From the NCBI RefSeq assembly GCF_029714365.1, contig NZ_CP121659.1:1798001-1862000 (forward strand): a stretch of 64,000 nt of DNA. Direction: 5' to 3'. Below are positions 17,059-25,066 of the stretch, piece by piece. The stretch's first letter is position 1. Each line of letters starts with the position of its first letter. This DNA comes from Sinorhizobium terangae (lineage in GTDB: Bacteria > Pseudomonadota > Alphaproteobacteria > Rhizobiales > Rhizobiaceae). The position numbers were made by a program, and so were the translations under genes. Below the pieces are notes generated by a model. That model did not search any database. It was not told the DNA's origin and was given only the letters and a program-made list of their open reading frames with translations.

Positions 17059-17096
17059 AAGCGCGTCGCACGCGTCCGGTTGAACGCGACGCGCTT
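17059..17096. terminator. Inverted repeat between convergent genes
   Basis: AAGCGCGTCG and CGACGCGCTT form a perfect 10-bp stem with an 18-base loop, between the DUF1127 gene and the oppositely oriented SRPBCC gene. There is no clear T tract, so it may be a bidirectional terminator or a dispersed palindrome; the flanking CATGCATAAAAGCAATGACC looks like repeat-type rhizobial intergenic sequence. Confidence 0.5.
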
Positions 17097-17102
17097 CAGG
17101 CC

Positions 17103-17564
17103 CTACGCCGCTTGAGCGACATAGGAGGCCAGCAATCCGCCCCAGCCAGAATCGAGCATGCCGCGCACATCCTGCGCCTTGGCGCCGTAATTGGCGAGTT
17201 CGCGATGTTCGAGGACGACTGTCGTTTCATTCTCGCTTTTCGCTTCGAACAGAACTTCCACTTCGGTGTGGAGGGCGGGATCAAAGTCGAAATCGGCGTT
17301 GAGCTGCCAGGCGAAGAGGATGCGGTTCGGCCGGTCGCAGGCAATCACGCGGCCCCAGTCCCGCTCCTCGCCGGCATTGCCGATCTCATACCACCGGCCA
17401 CCGGCAACCGCCTCGACCACCACCGTCTTCTGGCCGGATTCGGTCAGGCTATGGTCCTTGATCCACCAGCTTCCCATGCCATTGACGAAGATTTCAAAGG
17501 CCTTTTCCGCTGATGCGCGGACGGTGACGGACTTGCGGATCGGAGCCGGCTCGATCGTGTGCAT
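17103..17564 (-). CDS. SRPBCC / AHSA1-type lipid-binding domain protein
   Basis: A 153-residue START-like protein. It has PIRKSVTVRASAEKAFEIFVNGMGSWW, a long beta-rich middle (VVEAVAGGRWYEIG, GRVIACDRPNRILFAWQLN), and a C-terminal helix GMLDSGWGGLLASYVA. Start ATG 17564 follows GGGAGG. It forms a pair with the ArsR regulator just upstream, a common arrangement in which the regulator controls the SRPBCC gene. Ligand unknown. Confidence 0.85.
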   Translation of the reverse strand: MHTIEPAPIRKSVTVRASAEKAFEIFVNGMGSWWIKDHSLTESGQKTVVVEAVAGGRWYEIGNAGEERDWGRVIACDRPNRILFAWQLNADFDFDPALHTEVEVLFEAKSENETTVVLEHRELANYGAKAQDVRGMLDSGWGGLLASYVAQAA

Positions 17565-17605
17565 GATGCTTTCCTCCCATTGCATCTTTGATTTGACAGA
17601 TGTCT

Positions 17606-17917
17606 TCAGGAATCGTCCGCTGTCTCGACCGCGGCCTTGAAGGCGGCAAGCTGTTCGGTCCAGAAGCGGTCGAGCCACGCCCGGAGCGGTCCTAGCCCCT
17701 CCGGATCGATCGAATAGATCCGGCGCGCACCCGAACGCTCGTCACGTACAAGCTGTGCTTCCTTCAGAACTTTCAGGTGCTGCGAAATCGCCGGCTGCGA
17801 CACCGGCATCACCCGCGCCAGCTCCGCGACCGACTGCCGCTGTCCCGCAACACGCTCGAAAATCGCACGCCGGGTCGGGTCGGCAAGGGCCGCGAACAAT
17901 CTATTTTCATAAGTCAT
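17606..17917 (-). CDS. ArsR family transcriptional regulator
   Basis: A 103-residue winged-helix protein: LFAALADPTRRAIFERVAGQRQSVAELARVMPVSQPAISQHLKVLKEAQLV, then the wing (ARRIYSIDPEGL). The metal-binding ELCVCDL motif of classical ArsR is absent (SVAELARVM), as in the subgroup paired with SRPBCC proteins. It likely represses its own two-gene unit. The start is the ATG at 17917, and GACTTATAATAAGCC-like AT-rich sequence upstream may hold the promoter and operator. Confidence 0.9.
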   Translation of the reverse strand: MTYENRLFAALADPTRRAIFERVAGQRQSVAELARVMPVSQPAISQHLKVLKEAQLVRDERSGARRIYSIDPEGLGPLRAWLDRFWTEQLAAFKAAVETADDS

Positions 17918-17976
17918 GGCTTATTATAAGCTGCGACTTATGTCTGTCAATCTGGAGAATCGAAGCGACAGTCCCG

Positions 17977-18016
17977 GAAAAACGAAGCGCCGCGCATCCG
18001 ATCGAACACGCGGCGC
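17977..18016 (-). terminator. Rho-independent terminator of the LysR gene
   Basis: Reading the reverse strand downstream of the LysR stop, GCGCCGCG and CGCGGCGC form an 8-bp stem with a 14-base loop, followed by TTCGTTTTTCC. Position 31 bases past the stop codon at 18048 fits intrinsic termination. Confidence 0.6.
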
Positions 18017-18047
18017 CCCGAACGACGCTTCCATGAGTTGAATGGGT

Positions 18048-18938
18048 CTATTGCATCTGCAGTTCGGCAAAGGCGGCACGCACATGATCAGCGACCGCCA
18101 GCACCGGAGCCGGCGCATCCTCGATGACCTTGAGCCCGATGTCGTAGTGGCCGAGATCCGGCAGACCGTCGTGTTCGCCAAGTTGGACCATCTCGCCTCG
18201 CACGAGATAGCGCGGCAGCGGCGCAATGGCGAGGCCGGCAAGCACAGCCGCCCGCTGACCGGTGGTGTAGGCGCTCAGGAACGCAACGCGGAACTTGCGC
18301 CCAGCCCGGGAAAGCTTCTCGACCGCATCGGCACGCCAGACGCAGCCATCTTCCCACATCGAAACCGGTAGCGGATCGCGCAGATGCGCATTGCCGCATT
18401 TCGCGCCCGCCCAGACGAGCTTTTCCTGCATCAGGATTTCCGTGTCCTTCGGCACATCGTCCGTCAGGCTGTTGAAGATGGCGATGTCCAGCCGGTGCTC
18501 GTCCACGCGCTTGCGCATGGCGTTGCTCATGCCGATCGAGACGTCGACGGTAACGTTCGGGTAGGATTCGGCAAAGCGCTTCAACACGTCAGGCAGGATC
18601 CGCTCGCCGACGTCCTCCGGCGCACCGACCCTGACCACACCGTTCATGTCGGGCAGAAGGAAGCGCGACACCGTTTCATTGTTGAGCGACAGGAGCCGGC
18701 GGGCAAAGCCGAGCAGCAGTTCCCCCTTCGGCGTCAGCGACACCGAGCGCGCATCACGCAGAAAAAGCGTACAGCCGAGTAGTTCCTCCAGCTTCTTGAT
18801 CTGCATCGAGACGGCCGACGGCGTGCGGTAGACCGTCTCCGCCGCGGTGGTGAAGTTGCCGGTTTCGGCGATCGCGACAAAGGTCTTCAGCACATCCATT
18901 TCAAGCAGCGGAAGCGCATGGCGCAACATCATGTTCAT
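18048..18938 (-). CDS. LysR family transcriptional regulator
   Basis: A 296-residue LysR protein, start ATG 18938 with GAGGA upstream. The HTH is at residues 12-72 (LKTFVAIAETGNFTTAAETVYRTPSAVSMQIKKLEELLGCTLFLRDAR), followed by a PBP-like effector domain (VVRVGAPEDVGERILPDVLKRFAESYPNVTV). The RTPSAVSMQIKKLE helix resembles the LrhA-like LysR subgroup. It is divergent from a small gene at 19150, with DUF1127 genes on both sides. The intergenic region holds a TTGAT/ATCAA dyad. Confidence 0.9.
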   Translation of the reverse strand: MNMMLRHALPLLEMDVLKTFVAIAETGNFTTAAETVYRTPSAVSMQIKKLEELLGCTLFLRDARSVSLTPKGELLLGFARRLLSLNNETVSRFLLPDMNGVVRVGAPEDVGERILPDVLKRFAESYPNVTVDVSIGMSNAMRKRVDEHRLDIAIFNSLTDDVPKDTEILMQEKLVWAGAKCGNAHLRDPLPVSMWEDGCVWRADAVEKLSRAGRKFRVAFLSAYTTGQRAAVLAGLAIAPLPRYLVRGEMVQLGEHDGLPDLGHYDIGLKVIEDAPAPVLAVADHVRAAFAELQMQ

Positions 18939-18988
18939 GGCGGCATCCTCATTCAGAAAATCTGAAAGATAACATGATTTCATTTCGT

Positions 18989-19003
18989 TTGATTGAACAT
19001 CAA
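18989..19003. promoter_or_regulatory. Candidate LysR autoregulatory site
   Basis: TTGAT-TGAAC-ATCAA is a perfect 5-N5-5 inverted repeat 51 bases upstream of the LysR start, in a TTTCATTTCGT AT-rich stretch. It carries the T-N11-A form expected of LysR boxes. A related, longer dyad lies upstream of the DUF1127 gene at 19612. Confidence 0.4.
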
Positions 19004-19149
19004 GCGTGAGCGATAGTCAAGCTGCAAGGAAGATCCAGAGCAGGAAGAACGAAGCGGAGCGGTGTTCCCCGCATCCGCCGAAACTTCAGAGGAACGGATC
19101 CCGTTCACGCTCCCGGATTGGCAGCGCGATCTCGAACAGGAGGAAGCTC

Positions 19150-19488
19150 ATGTCCGCGTTGACACTGGTGACTACGCCTTACGACAACGCCACATACATG
19201 AAGGCCGACGGGCAGATGGCCGCCGCCACCGTCAAACCAGAAACGGTCGTTCGGCTTCAACCGGAAACCACGGCGCTTGCCTCGGGCGATGAGGACATGG
19301 TCCTCGCCATCCTGTCGCGCGCCCGGTCCTTCATCGACCGGATCGCCACAAGGCGGCGCGCCAACAACATCGCCAGGAATCGGGTGGAAACCCGCCGTGA
19401 ATTGGCGAGACTTCCAGCGAGGGTCAGAAATGACCTGTTACTCGCGGAACAACAGCCGGCGCCGCTTTCGGATAGTGTTGTTGCGTGA
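19150..19488 (+). CDS. Small basic protein, divergent DUF1127-like
   Basis: A 112-residue protein, start ATG 19150 with AGGAGGAAG directly upstream. The C-terminal half (ARSFIDRIATRRRANNIARNRVETRRELARLPARVRNDLLLAE) is an arginine-rich helix pair with an ELARLPARVRNDLL ending like the DUF1127 core LxxLxxxxLxDIG, though the final Gly is missing. It is divergent from the LysR gene. Function unknown. Confidence 0.65.
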   Translation: MSALTLVTTPYDNATYMKADGQMAAATVKPETVVRLQPETTALASGDEDMVLAILSRARSFIDRIATRRRANNIARNRVETRRELARLPARVRNDLLLAEQQPAPLSDSVVA

Positions 19489-19505
19489 GGCGGCAACCGA
19501 TCACC

Positions 19506-19530
19506 ATGTTTGATGGAAAACATCAAACAT
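19506..19530. promoter_or_regulatory. Perfect 10-N5-10 palindrome upstream of a DUF1127 gene
   Basis: ATGTTTGATG-GAAAA-CATCAAACAT is a perfect palindrome 81 bases upstream of the ATG at 19612. It contains the same TTGAT/ATCAA half-sites seen before the LysR gene (spacer 7 instead of 5). It is a likely operator; a terminator for the preceding gene is less likely because no T run follows. Confidence 0.5.
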
Positions 19531-19611
19531 ATTCGTTTGAATGATGAATTGGGTTGCGCCATATCTACCATCATGGTCGCGACCTTTTGAGAAGCTCAGA
19601 AGGAACCAGAA

Positions 19612-19818
19612 ATGTCTACGAACCAGTTTTCATCGTCATCGAGCCACGGGCTGTCCGCCCTGCCCGGCCTCTTCAACCTGCGCGCCCGCGCCTGGGCCGC
19701 CTGGAAGCGGCACCGCAATGAAGTCGTTCTGGAAAGCCTGTCCTACGACACGCTGAAGGATATCGGCTTCCCGTCCGCGGACGACGAGGTGCACGAGTCC
19801 CATAAGGCGGAACAATGA
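19612..19818 (+). CDS. DUF1127 domain protein
   Basis: A 68-residue protein: a Ser-rich head, basic helix NLRARAWAAWKRHRNE, then the DUF1127 core VLESLSYDTLKDIGFPS. It has a clear intrinsic terminator downstream and a palindromic operator candidate upstream, so it is a monocistronic, probably tightly regulated gene. AGAAGGAACC lies upstream of the ATG. Confidence 0.85.
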   Translation: MSTNQFSSSSSHGLSALPGLFNLRARAWAAWKRHRNEVVLESLSYDTLKDIGFPSADDEVHESHKAEQ

Positions 19819-19870
19819 CCGACGACACCAAATCTCCCCCCGCCCGATGTCGGGCAAGACTTGACCTCTA

Positions 19871-19905
19871 AAGGGCATTCCCTAAACGGAATGCCCTTTT
19901 TCTTT
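19871..19905 (+). terminator. Rho-independent terminator
   Basis: AAGGGCATTCC-CTAAAC-GGAATGCCCTT followed by TTTCTTT: an 11-bp perfect stem and T tract, 53 bases after the DUF1127 stop. Confidence 0.9.
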
Positions 19906-20032
19906 GCGCGGGTCGCAAACGATCTTCAGTCATGCAGACGGGCAACGATCTCCGGCGACAGTTCTCTGATCAGTTTTCTCCGGATGGCCGCCGCAAAATC
20001 GGCATCCGGATGATGCCGCGTGATCGCGTCGC

Positions 20033-21127
20033 TCAGACGGCCGGGCCGAACTCCACCCGGTTGCGGCCACCTTCCTTGGCCCGGTAGAGGGCGATGTCAG
20101 CCTGCTTCAGAGCCACGGCGAGGTCGACGATGCCGTGATGCCAGTGCCCGCCGACGCTGGTGGTGATCGTGATTTGCCTGCCGTCGACCTCGACGCCGGC
20201 TCCCTGGACTTTCTGGCGTATGCGCTCAGCCAGAAGCCTCGCGTTGCCGAGTTCCGTGTTGGGCAGGAATACGACGAACTCCTCGCCGCCTATTCTGGCA
20301 ACGACATCGCCTTGCCGCACCGTCTCGTTCAGCAGGCGGCCGACGGATTGCAGCACGATGTCGCCGACATCGTGGCCATTGGCGTCGTTGACATCTTTGA
20401 AATGGTCGAGATCGACCACCAGCAGGGCCGAACCAGTGCGGTTACGCTCCTGCACCTGGCGTTCGTACCGCTCCTGGAAGCTGCGCCGGTTCAGAAGGCC
20501 GGTCAGCGGATCGGTCTTCGCTTCGTTGCTGAGCCTCGACTCGCGCGCCGCATGCCGCCGTTCCCTTTCGATGAAGCTGCCGAGAACGACCGCGCCCAGA
20601 AGATTGAAGCCAATGCTGAAGAGGCCGATCTCCGACAGAAGTTTCATGCGCACATCCGCGGGCAGCAGCACTATCCCGAGCAGACTCAAGGAGATCATCG
20701 CGCCGAGCGCAAGGAAGCTTACGAGGGTGCTGTTTAAGCGCGACCGCACCGATTGCTCCCACGCAGCTCCCATCAGATACGCAATCATCATCGATGCCAG
20801 CCCCGCCGGAATCCCGACGCCGCCGGCTTGGACGCGAACGATCGCCGCTGTGACCAGGGTTGCCGAAGCGCCGAGCGGTCCAAAGAAGGCGCAAGCGCAG
20901 CCGATGATGAGGTTGCGTGCGTCGACCAACACGCCGGAGCCGATATGGATCGGCTGGAGAACCGCGATCGCCGCAGCACCGCCGAACAGCACGCCCATGA
21001 CGGCCTTGCGGAGTGCATCGGTCATGCGCCGGCGCAGCAACGAGCCGTAGAAAATGGCCAGCAACGCCATCACACCCAGACTGTTGAGAAAATGCATCGT
21101 ACCGTTCACAAGCGTCTTCCCTAGCAC
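20033..21127 (-). CDS. Membrane diguanylate cyclase (GGDEF)
   Basis: About 364 residues. Six or so hydrophobic segments cover residues 12-185, with the NLIIGCACAFFGPLGASATLVTAAIVR pattern of the 5TMR-LYT sensor domain. A GGDEF domain occupies 205-360: DPLTGLLNRRSF, VVDLDHFKDVNDANGHDVGD and active-site GGEEF at 280-284. RQGD at 271-274 forms a canonical RxxD inhibitory site five residues upstream, so product inhibition is predicted. It makes cyclic di-GMP at the inner membrane. GTG 21127 or ATG 21097 may be the start. Confidence 0.9.
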   Translation of the reverse strand: MLGKTLVNGTMHFLNSLGVMALLAIFYGSLLRRRMTDALRKAVMGVLFGGAAAIAVLQPIHIGSGVLVDARNLIIGCACAFFGPLGASATLVTAAIVRVQAGGVGIPAGLASMMIAYLMGAAWEQSVRSRLNSTLVSFLALGAMISLSLLGIVLLPADVRMKLLSEIGLFSIGFNLLGAVVLGSFIERERRHAARESRLSNEAKTDPLTGLLNRRSFQERYERQVQERNRTGSALLVVDLDHFKDVNDANGHDVGDIVLQSVGRLLNETVRQGDVVARIGGEEFVVFLPNTELGNARLLAERIRQKVQGAGVEVDGRQITITTSVGGHWHHGIVDLAVALKQADIALYRAKEGGRNRVEFGPAV

Positions 21128-21185
21128 GGGATGAGGAAAAGTGTGTCCGGTTTTCCGCCCGTATCACGCGCTACTTATTAGAATC

Positions 21186-21231
21186 GATCACGTTTATGAT
21201 TAGGTCGATCGGACCTAAAATCATCGTGATC
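21186..21231. repeat. Palindromic intergenic element, family 2 copy 1
   Basis: A long interrupted palindrome: GATCACG at 21186 pairs with CGTGATC at 21225, TTATGATT with AAATCAT, and AGGTC-GATCG-GACCT forms the centre. It shares CTAGATCACGATGATTT (reverse strand) with a second element at 61058. This type of dyad recurs between genes in rhizobia; function unknown. Confidence 0.65.
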
Positions 21232-21385
21232 TAGAGCGACTTGGTACGTTCGATAAACTAACGGATGCTTGCGTTCCAGATGCAACTTCCTGCGACTTCC
21301 CGCCACAGCTTGGCACAACCCGCGGTCGCGCAGGACAGGTGGCCGCCGCGGCCTGCCGCCAACCAGGCCCGACGGCGGGCCGATG

Positions 21386-22363
21386 TCACGCTGCCTGGCG
21401 TTCGACTTCGACCGTCACATGGGAAAGTTCGTGCAGGTGCGCGAGCTTGTCGCGGTAGAGCGACGGGCTTTGCGGGTTCTTCGTCACCAGCGAGACGATG
21501 GCGCCGTGATGGCCGGGCCCAAGTTGCCAGACGTGAAGGTCGATGATGCGGTCGCCGTCCTTCTCGATCGCGGCGCGGATCTCCTCCGGCAGGTCCTCGC
21601 CGGCCGGAATGTAGTCGAGAAGAACGCTGCCGGCATCTCGGATCAGGCCGGCGGACCAGCGGGCAATCACCAGGGCGCCGACAACACCCATCAACGGGTC
21701 GAGCCAGATCCAGCCATAGACACTTCCCGCCGTCAGCGCGACGATCGCCAGGACCGAGGTCAGCGCATCCGCGAGCACATGCAGATAGGCGGCGCGCAGA
21801 TTGTTGTCACGAGCGTGGACGGCCGCGTCGTGCCCATGATGATGATCGTGGTGGTGGTGGTGGTGGTGGTGGTGGTGGTCGTGACCGTGATGGTGATGCC
21901 CGTGATCGTCGGCGAGCAGCCAGGCGCTGGCGAGATTGACGGCAAGGCCGAGCACGGCGACGGAAATCGCCTGCGGAAAACTGATTGCAACCGGGTTCAG
22001 CAGGCGGAGAAGGCTTTCCCAGCCGATCAACAGCGCGATCAGCGCCAGCACGATCGCGCTCGCAAAGCCGGCGAGATCGCCGAGTTTGCCGGTGCCGAAG
22101 GTGAAACGGCGGTTGCGGGCGTTACGTCGGGCATAGAGATAGGCGAGCGCCGCAATCAGCATGGCGGCGGCATGGGTGGACATATGCCAACCGTCGGCGA
22201 CGAGCGCCATGGAGCCGTAATAGGTGCCCGCCGCGATTTCCGCCACCATCATCGCTGCCGTCAGCGCAATGACGAACCAGGTGCGGCGCTCGTTGCGCTG
22301 GTGATTGTCGCCGAGAAAGACATGATCATGCCCGGTCGAGCCGGAAGCGTAGGTCTTGCTCAT
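21386..22363 (-). CDS. dmeF: Cation diffusion facilitator with His-rich loop (DmeF-like Co/Ni efflux)
   Basis: A 325-residue CDF antiporter with six transmembrane helices. Metal site residues appear in LVADGWHMSTHAAAM (DxxxH type, helix 2) and LHVLADALTSV (HxxxD, helix 5). Between helices 4 and 5 there is a loop of about 35 residues dominated by His and Asp, with a run of ten His. The N-terminal HDHVFLGDNHQRNERRTW is typical of DmeF. It exports cobalt and nickel by proton exchange. Its start overlaps the dmeR stop by four bases. Confidence 0.9.
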   Translation of the reverse strand: MSKTYASGSTGHDHVFLGDNHQRNERRTWFVIALTAAMMVAEIAAGTYYGSMALVADGWHMSTHAAAMLIAALAYLYARRNARNRRFTFGTGKLGDLAGFASAIVLALIALLIGWESLLRLLNPVAISFPQAISVAVLGLAVNLASAWLLADDHGHHHHGHDHHHHHHHHHHDHHHGHDAAVHARDNNLRAAYLHVLADALTSVLAIVALTAGSVYGWIWLDPLMGVVGALVIARWSAGLIRDAGSVLLDYIPAGEDLPEEIRAAIEKDGDRIIDLHVWQLGPGHHGAIVSLVTKNPQSPSLYRDKLAHLHELSHVTVEVERQAA

Positions 22364-22650
22364 TTCAGGTATCTCCTGACGACTTCTATCAGTTCGTCGG
22401 CGCCCTGCATGCGGGCGCGCTGTTCCTGCACCAGGTCGCCGCCCGTCCCCGGGGCGGCAACATGCTCGCGAATATGATCCTCGATCAATTCGACAGTGAG
22501 GCCCTGGACGGCGCCGCGCACGGAGGCCACCAGATTGAGAACTTCTCCACAGGGCCGTTCGCCCTCGAGCGCACGTTCGATCGCCTCCATCTGTCCCTTG
22601 AGGCGACGGACGCGGGCGAGCAGCTTGGCTTGGTTGCGTATCGTATGCAT
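22360..22650 (-). CDS. dmeR: RcnR/CsoR-family metal-sensing repressor (DmeR-like)
   Basis: A 96-residue all-helical repressor. Ligands equivalent to those of E. coli RcnR are present: His 2 (MHTIRN), Cys 34 (ERPCGEV), and His 59 and His 63 (LIEDHIREHV), which points to Ni/Co rather than Cu sensing. It represses the dmeRF operon until metal binds. I take ATG 22650; a TTG 33 bases earlier would run through the operator. No Shine-Dalgarno is visible upstream. Confidence 0.9.
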   Translation of the reverse strand: MHTIRNQAKLLARVRRLKGQMEAIERALEGERPCGEVLNLVASVRGAVQGLTVELIEDHIREHVAAPGTGGDLVQEQRARMQGADELIEVVRRYLK

Positions 22651-22653
22651 AGC

Positions 22654-22670
22654 ATAGGGGAGTACCCTAT
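22654..22670 (-). promoter_or_regulatory. Candidate DmeR operator
   Basis: ATAGGG-GAGTA-CCCTAT (+ strand) is a perfect 6-N5-6 inverted repeat ending three bases before the dmeR start codon. G/C tracts flanked by AT match RcnR-family sites. Its position over the translation start region suggests the transcript begins close to the ATG. Confidence 0.6.
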
Positions 22671-23057
22671 ATCTGCCCGACAATCAAGCGGCTCCACTTA
22701 CCTCCGGAAGCCCGAAGGTCCGCGGCGCAACTTTGTAGCCCCATGAGCCTTGTCAGATACCGACACCGCCGACACCTCCTTTGTTGAGGTCGCAATCGGC
22801 AACACCACAACCAAGAGACGTAGACGCAAACGCTACTCATCCAGAACGGCTTTTGCCAGATTGCGCCACACGCTCCGGCCATTCTGTCGCTTTTTCACAA
22901 ACTTGCCGGAAAGCCGCCCGAAATCGCCGGATTGCTGCCATGTCGCAATAAGAAATACCTTTCCAGTCGCGGCTTTCCATGTCAGTGTCGCAAATTGACA
23001 AGCCGATAGCCCCATTCCACGCGACGAATACGGACAGCGTAGAGCCTGGGAGGACTC
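22671..23057. other. Intergenic region, no gene seen
   Basis: About 390 bases between the divergent dmeR and the GlxA/AraC-type regulator gene. It should hold both promoters. No credible reading frame, repeat or strong hairpin was found. GGGAGGACTC immediately before 23058 is the ribosome binding site of the regulator. Confidence 0.5.
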
Positions 23058-24062
23058 ATGAACAAACCGTTGACCAAAAAGCGTTCGCTCGTTTTCTTTC
23101 TGGTGCCGAACTTTTCCATGCTGCCCTTCTCGGCGGCGATCGAAACGCTCCGCATCGCCAACCGGATGCTCGGTTACGAGGCCTATACCTGGCGCCTCGC
23201 CTCGACCGATGGTCAGAAGGTCTTTTCCTCCGCCGGCATCGCGCTCGAGGTCAACACCTCGCTTGCCGACGAGCGCAAGTTCCTCGCCGGAGAAAACCGT
23301 CCCTCCATGGTACTCGTCTGTTCGGGCGTATATGTAGAGGACTTCCAGAACAAGTCGGTCAATGCCTGGCTGCGTGAGGTCTATAACCGTGGCATCGCCG
23401 TTGGCAGCCTCTGTACCGGCGCCCATGTACTGGCATCAGCCGGGCTCTTGACTGGCAAGCGCTGCGCCATCCATTGGGAGAACCTGCCGGGCTTTTCCGA
23501 AAGCTTTCCGCAGGCCGAGGTCTATGCCGACCTCTACGAGATCGACAGCAACATCTATACATGCGCCGGCGGCACCGCCTCGCTGGACATGATGCTGAAC
23601 CTGATCGACCAGGATTTCGGCGAAAACCTCGTCAACCGGGTCTGCGAGCAGGCGCTGACCGACCGGGTGCGCGGGCCGCACGACCGCCAGCGCCTACCGC
23701 TCCGGGCCCGCCTCGGCGTGCAGAATTCGAAGGTCCTGTCGATCATCGAACTCATGGAAAGCAACCTCGCCGAGCCACTGTCGCTCTTGGAGATCGCCGA
23801 GAACGCCGATCTTTCGCGTCGCCAGATCGAACGGCTTTTCCGCCAGGAAATGGGTCGCTCGCCGGCGCGCTACTATCTGGAGATCCGGCTCGACCGCGCC
23901 CGTCACCTCCTGATCCAATCGTCGATGCCGGTGGTGGAAGTGGCCGTCGCCTGTGGCTTCGTCTCGGCCTCGCACTTCTCCAAGTGTTATCGCGAACTCT
24001 ACAACCGCTCGCCCCAGCAGGAGCGCGCCGAGCGCAAGCTGACGCTGCAGATGGCGCGGTAA
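23058..24062 (+). CDS. GlxA-family AraC regulator, GbdR-like
   Basis: A 334-residue regulator: an N-terminal DJ-1/PfpI-like domain (SLVFFLVPNFSMLPFSAAIETLRIANRM, GSLCTGAHVLASAGLLTGKRCAIHWEN, TCAGGTASLDMMLNLI) and a C-terminal AraC double HTH (SLLEIAENADLSRRQIERLFRQEMGRSPARYYLEIRLDRARHLL, VAVACGFVSASHFSKCYRELY). Overall sequence and length resemble GbdR, the activator of glycine-betaine and dimethylglycine catabolism in Pseudomonas. A role in quaternary-amine catabolism would fit the corrinoid demethylation genes in region 1, but this link is inference. Confidence 0.85.
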   Translation: MNKPLTKKRSLVFFLVPNFSMLPFSAAIETLRIANRMLGYEAYTWRLASTDGQKVFSSAGIALEVNTSLADERKFLAGENRPSMVLVCSGVYVEDFQNKSVNAWLREVYNRGIAVGSLCTGAHVLASAGLLTGKRCAIHWENLPGFSESFPQAEVYADLYEIDSNIYTCAGGTASLDMMLNLIDQDFGENLVNRVCEQALTDRVRGPHDRQRLPLRARLGVQNSKVLSIIELMESNLAEPLSLLEIAENADLSRRQIERLFRQEMGRSPARYYLEIRLDRARHLLIQSSMPVVEVAVACGFVSASHFSKCYRELYNRSPQQERAERKLTLQMAR

Positions 24063-24298
24063 ATCTGCGACACTATCCCCTAAATCTCGCAGGCGGCGAT
24101 CTCTTTTAGATAAGGAGGTCGCCGTAATCTATTGAACGACCGCGTTATTTCGCTCGTTGCGGCGAACGGCTGCAAAAGCAGAGATCCATTAAGATTATTT
24201 TAATCCGCCACTTCTCCTGCCGGCTGACCCCGTCTATGCTCGTATGACGCGAAAGGCGTTCGCCGATCGCTTCTGATTCCAGATCCCACGAGGAATGC

Positions 24299-25066
24299 AT
24301 GTCCGGCCATATTTTGTCTGCGGGGTTCGCCGCAGGAGTGCTGTTTTTGTGCGCCAGCGGAGCGCGGGCCGGCGACCTCGCAGGTGAAAACACCAGCAAC
24401 TGGTCCGGCTGCTATGTCGGCGCCCATGCGGGTTACGCCCGCGCGGAGGCAGAGGCGACGGATTCGCCCTTTGCGCAAGGCCCCTTCGCCGGAACGGGCA
24501 CCTCCTGGAACAGCCTCAGCGGCCCATACGAAGTGATCGAAAGCGACGACCAAGGCGCGATCGGCGGCGTCGAGGCCGGATGCGACCGGCAGGTGGACGT
24601 CGACGGCCTGTCGCTGGTGTTCGGTGGCGCGATCGATTTCAGCATGATGGATCTCAGCGCCGGCGGCACATCAAAGATCGTCGAGGACACGCGGACGAGC
24701 TTCGATACCGATTGGGCCGCCACCGCGCGCCTGCGCGCCGGCATCGCCGCAGAGGATCTACTCTTCTACGTGACCGGCGGTCTGGCGGTGGCCGATATCG
24801 ACGTGCGCGCCTTCGACAACCAGACGTTCCCGACGATCGGGCTCATGGATGTCTCCAGCAGCGGGGTCAAGGCGGGCTGGGTAGCGGGCGCCGGCGCGGA
24901 ATGGCAGCTCGCTCCGAACTGGTCCGCTTCTCTCGAGTATCTTCACTACGATTTCGACGATGTCACCGCGACCGGCGCAGCGGCCGACCCGGTCGGCGCG
25001 TTCCCGCGCTTCGAAAACGACCTCGATTTCGACGTCGTGCGCGTCGGTATCCGGTGGCGGCTTTAA
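24299..25066 (+). CDS. Outer-membrane beta-barrel protein (Omp25/Omp31-like)
   Basis: A 255-residue protein with a signal peptide ending near residue 24 (LCASGARA). The mature part has WSGCYVGAHAGYA, alternating beta strands, LSLVFGGAIDFSMM, GWVAGAGAEWQLAPNWSASLEYLHYDFDD and a C-terminal VVRVGIRWRL strand, the pattern of the eight-stranded porin-like family common in Rhizobiales. The final residue is Leu rather than the usual Phe. It stands alone. Confidence 0.85.
   Translation: MSGHILSAGFAAGVLFLCASGARAGDLAGENTSNWSGCYVGAHAGYARAEAEATDSPFAQGPFAGTGTSWNSLSGPYEVIESDDQGAIGGVEAGCDRQVDVDGLSLVFGGAIDFSMMDLSAGGTSKIVEDTRTSFDTDWAATARLRAGIAAEDLLFYVTGGLAVADIDVRAFDNQTFPTIGLMDVSSSGVKAGWVAGAGAEWQLAPNWSASLEYLHYDFDDVTATGAAADPVGAFPRFENDLDFDVVRVGIRWRL

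Noticed and set aside
18048..18938. Assignment of the LysR regulator as VtlR/LsrB.
   Set aside because: Its N-terminus (LKTFVAIAETGNFTTAAE ... TPSAVSMQIKKLE) differs from my recollection of the VtlR/LsrB helix and looks more like the LrhA group, so only the control of DUF1127 genes is used as precedent.
21847..21889. GTG/CAC microsatellite thought to be an assembly artefact.
   Set aside because: It encodes the histidine-rich cytoplasmic loop expected in DmeF-type CDF transporters and keeps the frame.
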